A stretch of 64,000 nucleotides of DNA from Fimbriimonadaceae bacterium. GTDB taxonomy: Bacteria; Armatimonadota; Fimbriimonadia; Fimbriimonadales; Fimbriimonadaceae. Each line of letters starts with the position of its first letter. Position 1 is the first letter of the stretch. The notes under the pieces were generated by a model. That model did not search any database and was not told the origin of the DNA. It worked only from the letters and a program-made list of their open reading frames with translations. Of the stretch, positions 60,791 through 64,000 are shown piece after piece. The stretch covers positions 1 to 64,000 of the forward strand of contig JAHBTB010000002.1 in NCBI GenBank assembly GCA_019638795.1, written 5' to 3'. A program made the position numbers and the translations under genes.

Positions 60791-61773
60791 GGCAGGAAAA
60801 CATACTTGACGCCGAGGCCCGCCTCAAGGTCCTTGAAGACCTCTGGCCCCTGTTGGAGCGAGCGGGTCCCACTGAGCAGGGGGCTCACGTCGAAATCGGG
60901 GTCCAACAGCCACTCGCGGGCCTGGCGCACTGCCGCGGTGCCGAAGTGGAACGGGCTGACCAAGGTGATCTCGTCGTAGTGGAGGCGCTTGGTGTCCCAG
61001 GTCGCCTTAGAACCCGCTGGTGGCCCGCCAAAGAGCACGACGGTGCCGCCGCGCCGCACCCAATCGACACTGCGCTCCCACACGACGACCTTGCCCGTGC
61101 ACTCGACGACAAGGTCAGCCTCGGCCTGGAAATTTTCTAGGTCGGCCGTCCTCGCCCCCATCTGACGGCCCACCGCCAGCCGTGCCCGGTTGCGGCCGAC
61201 CAGCGTCACATCTTCAACCCCCAGGCGTCTCAAGGCGGTGACAAACAGCAGCCCGATCGCCCCGGGCCCGACGACGACGACTTGGTCGGTCGGCTTTGGG
61301 GGCGCCTTGATCAGGGCTTGGGCCACGCAGGCCAGGGGTTCGAGCAGTGACGCGGTCGCGTAGTCCAAGGACTCAGGCTTCTCGAATAGGTTGACCCTGG
61401 CCACCCGTTCGGGCACCAACAGGTACTCGGCGTAGCTCCCCAAGACCTTGGTGGACATGATCGTCGAACAAAGGTTCTCCTGGCCTGCCCGGCACCAGCG
61501 GCACTCTTGGCACGGGGCGGAGTGAACCCCCATGACAGCCTGCCCGACTTGGAACGGTGCGCCCGACCCGACCGCCGCGACGTCGCCACTGTACTCGTGG
61601 CCCAAGACCCCGGGCATCGGAATCTGGGGATGGCCCCGGAGGAACGCCTTCAGGTCTGTGCCGCAGGTCGTGGCGGCCCTCACGCGGACCAGCACTTCGC
61701 CAGGCCCTGGTTCGGGCACCGCCACCTCTCCCAGTCTCAGGCATCCCGGCTCCATGAGCACGAGGGCCTTCAT
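60787..61773 (-). CDS. Zinc-dependent medium-chain dehydrogenase, sorbitol/threonine-dehydrogenase-like
   Basis: The ATG at 61773 gives 328 residues (MKALVLMEPGCLRLGEVAVP), matching the usual start of this family; the frame extends upstream without similarity. The catalytic-zinc residues are in ATTCGTDLKAFLRGHPQIPM and PGVLGHEYSGDVAAVG; the structural-zinc cysteines are in CQECRWCRAGQENLC. The nucleotide-binding VVVGPGAIGLLFVTALRRLG follows. It probably oxidises a polyol, sugar alcohol or amino alcohol with NAD(P). It and its partner may carry out linked steps. Confidence 0.8.
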   Translation of the reverse strand: MKALVLMEPGCLRLGEVAVPEPGPGEVLVRVRAATTCGTDLKAFLRGHPQIPMPGVLGHEYSGDVAAVGSGAPFQVGQAVMGVHSAPCQECRWCRAGQENLCSTIMSTKVLGSYAEYLLVPERVARVNLFEKPESLDYATASLLEPLACVAQALIKAPPKPTDQVVVVGPGAIGLLFVTALRRLGVEDVTLVGRNRARLAVGRQMGARTADLENFQAEADLVVECTGKVVVWERSVDWVRRGGTVVLFGGPPAGSKATWDTKRLHYDEITLVSPFHFGTAAVRQAREWLLDPDFDVSPLLSGTRSLQQGPEVFKDLEAGLGVKYVFLP

Positions 61774-61829
61774 CGTTTGTCGGGTGTTAGGTGCGGTCAC
61801 GGTCAGGATTGCCCGAGGGGGCGGACTGG

Positions 61830-61835
61830 TAGACT
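61830..61835 (+). promoter_or_regulatory. -10-like box before the SRPBCC gene
   Basis: TAGACT, 20 nt before the ATG at 61856; the transcript would have a short leader of about 14 nt without a clear Shine-Dalgarno site. Confidence 0.35.
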
Positions 61836-61855
61836 CGGCCCCTGCCGGTTCTGCC

Positions 61856-62299
61856 ATGCCCACCATCACATCGTCCGTGTGGATCGACGCGCCTCTTGAG
61901 AGAGTCTACGCCATTGCGAAGGACAACCGTTCGTTCCCTGAGTTCATGGACGACGTCGTCTCCTTGACCGTCGTCGAAGAATCTGGCCCCCGTGTCGTCA
62001 GCGACTGGGTCGGCACCATCTCCGCTTTCGGCATCAAAGTGCGGTGGACGCAGGAGGACATTTGGGACGATGCCCACCACATGTGCCAGTTCAAACAACT
62101 CAAGGGCGACTACGACCAGCTCGAAGGGACCTGGGTGTTCCGCGAGCACGAGGGCGGGACCACCTTTGAGAGCCAATTGGACTATGAATACGTCGTCCCC
62201 GGTCTCGGCCCGCTCGTCAAAAAGGTCGTGCACAGTTTGGCGACCAAGAACATCGAGGGACTGCTCGATGCCATCAGGCGCCGCGCCGAACAGGCATGA
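61856..62299 (+). CDS. SRPBCC-family (polyketide cyclase/dehydrase-like) protein
   Basis: The ATG at 61856 gives 147 residues. The START-like helix-grip fold is indicated by SSVWIDAPLERVYAIAKDNR, SFPEFMDDVVSLTVVEESGP, RVVSDWVGTISAFGIKVRWT and the C-terminal LVKKVVHSLATKNIEGLLDA. The family binds hydrophobic ligands, and members resemble coenzyme Q-binding COQ10 proteins or polyketide cyclases. The ligand is unknown. It is divergent from the two dehydrogenases and overlaps the CBS-DUF1385 gene by 4 bp. Confidence 0.8.
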   Translation: MPTITSSVWIDAPLERVYAIAKDNRSFPEFMDDVVSLTVVEESGPRVVSDWVGTISAFGIKVRWTQEDIWDDAHHMCQFKQLKGDYDQLEGTWVFREHEGGTTFESQLDYEYVVPGLGPLVKKVVHSLATKNIEGLLDAIRRRAEQA

Positions 62300-63435
62300 G
62301 CCCGACGCCCGTCCCTGACATGCTGGCCTTGCCAGCCGGTGCGCTGGCCCGTGTCGCCGAACCGGTGGAGTCGGTGACGTCGGTCCGCGCCGCCGCCCGG
62401 CACATGGTGGACCACGGCTTGGACGTCTGCCCCGTCACGAGCGACGGCCGCTTTGTCGGCGCGGTCAGCCAACCTGACCTCGCCCGGGCCCTCGCCGACG
62501 GGACCGACCCGTCCACCCCCGTGCGCACCATCGCCCGGACTGACGTCTTGACGGTGCGCCCCTACGAGACCGGGGCCCATGTGCTACGGCAAATGGAGAC
62601 CCTCGGGCAGGCGTGGGCGGTGGTGGTCGACGACGGAGGCCTGGTCGTCGGCGTCGTCTCTCCGGCCCGGCTCTTCAACCCACCCCGCCGACGCAACCGC
62701 CCCAAGATGGTCGGCGGCATGGCCACTCCGGTCGGCGTGTACCTCACGAGCGGCAACGTCTCGGGCGGGGCCCCGTGGTGGGGTCTCGTGTTGACCGGAG
62801 CCCTCATGGCGACCATCCTTGTGGCGGCCGACACCGCGACGACGTGGCTCCAACTTCAACTCCCACCCCAACAACGGTTCAGCCCCGTCGCCCTCGACGC
62901 CTTGTCGTTCTTGACCTTTCTCCTCTTCGTCGTCGCCCTACGGGCCATACCTTTGTCCGGTACCCATGCCGCCGAGCACATGACCGTCCATGCCATCGAG
63001 CGCGGCGAAGACCTTGTGCCCGAAGTCGTCGCGCGCATGCCTCGGGTCCACCCTCGGTGCGGCACGAACTACATGGCGGGGCTCATGCTCTTCGTCATGG
63101 TCGCCTTTTCGCCCTCCGGCACCCCGAGGAACGGCGCGAGCATCCTCCTCGGCCTGTTGGCCGCGTTCTTTCTGTGGAAGCCGGTCGGGTCGTTCCTGCA
63201 GCACTGGTTCACAACGCGACCTCCGACCGCCGCCCAGGTCCAGACCGGCATCCGTGCGGGCGAAGACCTGCTCGCTAACTACGAAAAGGCCCCGCAACAC
63301 GTCGCCAACCCGCTCCAGCGGATCCTCAACAGCGGTATCCCATACGTCGTCCTGGGGGGATGGGCGGCCAGCTTCGCGATCTATTTGGTCGAGCTCGTCC
63401 TTCGGGTCCCTGCGCCGTGGCGGGTATCTTGGTGA
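62296..63435 (+). CDS. CBS-domain and DUF1385 fusion membrane protein
   Basis: The 379-residue product starts with a pair of CBS domains (residues about 15-130; TSVRAAARHMVDHGLDVCPV, TSDGRFVGAVSQPDLARAL, AWAVVVDDGGLVVGVVSPAR). A DUF1385 domain follows: KMVGGMATPVGVYLTSGNVS, then ALRAIPLSGTHAAEHMTVHA, IERGEDLVPEVV, and RVHPRCGTNYMAGLMLFVMV, with four membrane segments. DUF1385 proteins are widespread membrane proteins of uncertain role that carry conserved His, Cys and Glu. The CBS pair suggests control by adenine nucleotides. The fusion is unusual to my knowledge. Confidence 0.8.
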   Translation: MSPTPVPDMLALPAGALARVAEPVESVTSVRAAARHMVDHGLDVCPVTSDGRFVGAVSQPDLARALADGTDPSTPVRTIARTDVLTVRPYETGAHVLRQMETLGQAWAVVVDDGGLVVGVVSPARLFNPPRRRNRPKMVGGMATPVGVYLTSGNVSGGAPWWGLVLTGALMATILVAADTATTWLQLQLPPQQRFSPVALDALSFLTFLLFVVALRAIPLSGTHAAEHMTVHAIERGEDLVPEVVARMPRVHPRCGTNYMAGLMLFVMVAFSPSGTPRNGASILLGLLAAFFLWKPVGSFLQHWFTTRPPTAAQVQTGIRAGEDLLANYEKAPQHVANPLQRILNSGIPYVVLGGWAASFAIYLVELVLRVPAPWRVSW

Positions 63436-63464
63436 GCCGTCACTAGTCACGCGGTGGTAACCCC

Positions 63465-63707
63465 ATGCAAGTCGCCTACAACATCCTGCTCGGCCTGGCG
63501 CTGGTTTGCGCCGTGGTCTTCATCATGTTGGTCTTTGTGACCGGCAAGGGCGACGCGATGTCGAGCGGCGGTACGGCTGTCCGCACCACCTTCCGGGGCA
63601 AGGCGAGCTTCGACGACCAGATCTCCAAGGTCACGATCTACCTGGGCGGCGGCTTCATGCTCCTCATGCTGGTCTTGGACTTCATCGGCCACCACCTCAA
63701 CCGCTGA
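63465..63707 (+). CDS. secG: Preprotein translocase subunit SecG
   Basis: The 80-residue product has two membrane segments (YNILLGLALVCAVVFIMLVF and VTIYLGGGFMLLMLVLDFIG) with the SecG loop TGKGDAMSSGGTAVRTTFRG, then KASFDDQISK, between them. This is the usual SecG layout. It is part of SecYEG, the general secretion channel. It follows the CBS-DUF1385 gene by 29 bp. Confidence 0.9.
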   Translation: MQVAYNILLGLALVCAVVFIMLVFVTGKGDAMSSGGTAVRTTFRGKASFDDQISKVTIYLGGGFMLLMLVLDFIGHHLNR

Positions 63708-63714
63708 GGCGACC

Positions 63715-64000
63715 GTGGCCGACGGCCAAGTCACCTTCCTGCACACCAACGACCTGCACGGGCGGCTTGACGGCTCGTCTCTGCCGTTCCTCCTGGATCT
63801 CCGCGAGAGGGTCGATTTGTACGTCGACTCCGGCGACGGTGTCAAGGCGGGCAACCTCGGCGTGCCGCTTGGGCCTGAGGCCTATTGGGCGTGCCTGCGC
63901 CAGGCCCGGTGCACCGTCTCGACCCTGGGCAACCGGGAGAGCCATGTCCTGAGAGCCGCGTTCGCCGCCAAGACGGCGGGCATGGCCCATCCGGTGGTCG
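63715..64000 (+). CDS. 5'-nucleotidase/UshA-like metallophosphoesterase, partial
   Basis: The GTG at 63715 starts a frame still open at the window end. The first 95 residues have the metal motif VTFLHTNDLHGRLDGSSLPF (Asp-x-His of the calcineurin-like fold), the metal Asp in LYVDSGDGVKAG, and CTVSTLGNRESHVLRAAFAA (the GNHE position reads GNRE). This suggests a 5'-nucleotidase or 2',3'-cyclic phosphodiesterase, but the GNHE to GNRE change would weaken or alter metal binding. The rest of the gene is not available. No signal peptide is seen at this start. Confidence 0.7.
   Translation, partial: MADGQVTFLHTNDLHGRLDGSSLPFLLDLRERVDLYVDSGDGVKAGNLGVPLGPEAYWACLRQARCTVSTLGNRESHVLRAAFAAKTAGMAHPVV

Overview
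The window is a GC-rich bacterial chromosome segment. It most resembles Armatimonadota, probably class Fimbriimonadia. Pointers are a type IV pilin-like protein with the N-terminal pattern [20 protein letters not shown] followed by [13 protein letters not shown], two PEP-CTERM proteins, an alternative complex III/caa3 oxidase locus, the futalosine-pathway enzyme MqnA, and genes that lack Shine-Dalgarno sites but carry a TANNNT box about 6 nt before the start codon (likely leaderless mRNAs). The taxon is an inference from gene content; there is no rRNA here.

Layout. 1-4240: a low-GC accessory region. It holds a broken serine recombinase, two long direct repeats that carry the recombinase 3' end, two orphan small membrane/lipoprotein genes, and an Rhs protein with a novel C-terminal tip overlapping the start of a membrane protein (candidate toxin/immunity pair). 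4238-10044: secreted enzymes (BNR-GH105 fusion, pseudopilin, exported unknown protein, MA-type metallopeptidase). 10157-14636: a candidate defence island with an EcoRI-family adenine methyltransferase, a 21-bp-period tandem repeat, an Fn3-like unknown, a DUF5343 gene overlapping a Swt1-type HEPN gene, and a DUF262-HNH nuclease. 14661-18503: MFS transporter, NTF2-like protein, peroxiredoxin-like protein, then an NsrR-like Rrf2/ferredoxin/RIC nitrosative-stress operon. 18563-26992: phosphatase, sulfatase, sialic-acid-lyase-like and NanM-like genes, a Tat-exported phospholipase C and an S10 peptidase. 27176-33373: PEP-CTERM proteins, an APC permease, MqnA, DUF3052, a methyltransferase and a glycosyltransferase.

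33446-48589 is one about 15-kb plus-strand respiratory operon. A fused heme A synthase/heme O synthase is followed by alternative complex III (actA-F), a small membrane protein, SCO, and the four caa3 cytochrome oxidase subunits. This encodes quinol to cytochrome c to O2 transfer together with heme and copper maturation. 48612-54604 (minus) holds PlsC, PurN, a sensor adenylate cyclase and an MFS-HEAT protein. 54686-64000 holds AlaRS, MetF, tRNA-Leu(GAG), an M48 protease, two medium-chain dehydrogenases, an SRPBCC protein, a CBS-DUF1385 protein, SecG and the start of a 5'-nucleotidase.

The most unusual parts are the repeat-separated orphan-gene array next to the Rhs locus, the composite defence island with its exact 21-bp repeat, and the consistent leaderless-promoter architecture.
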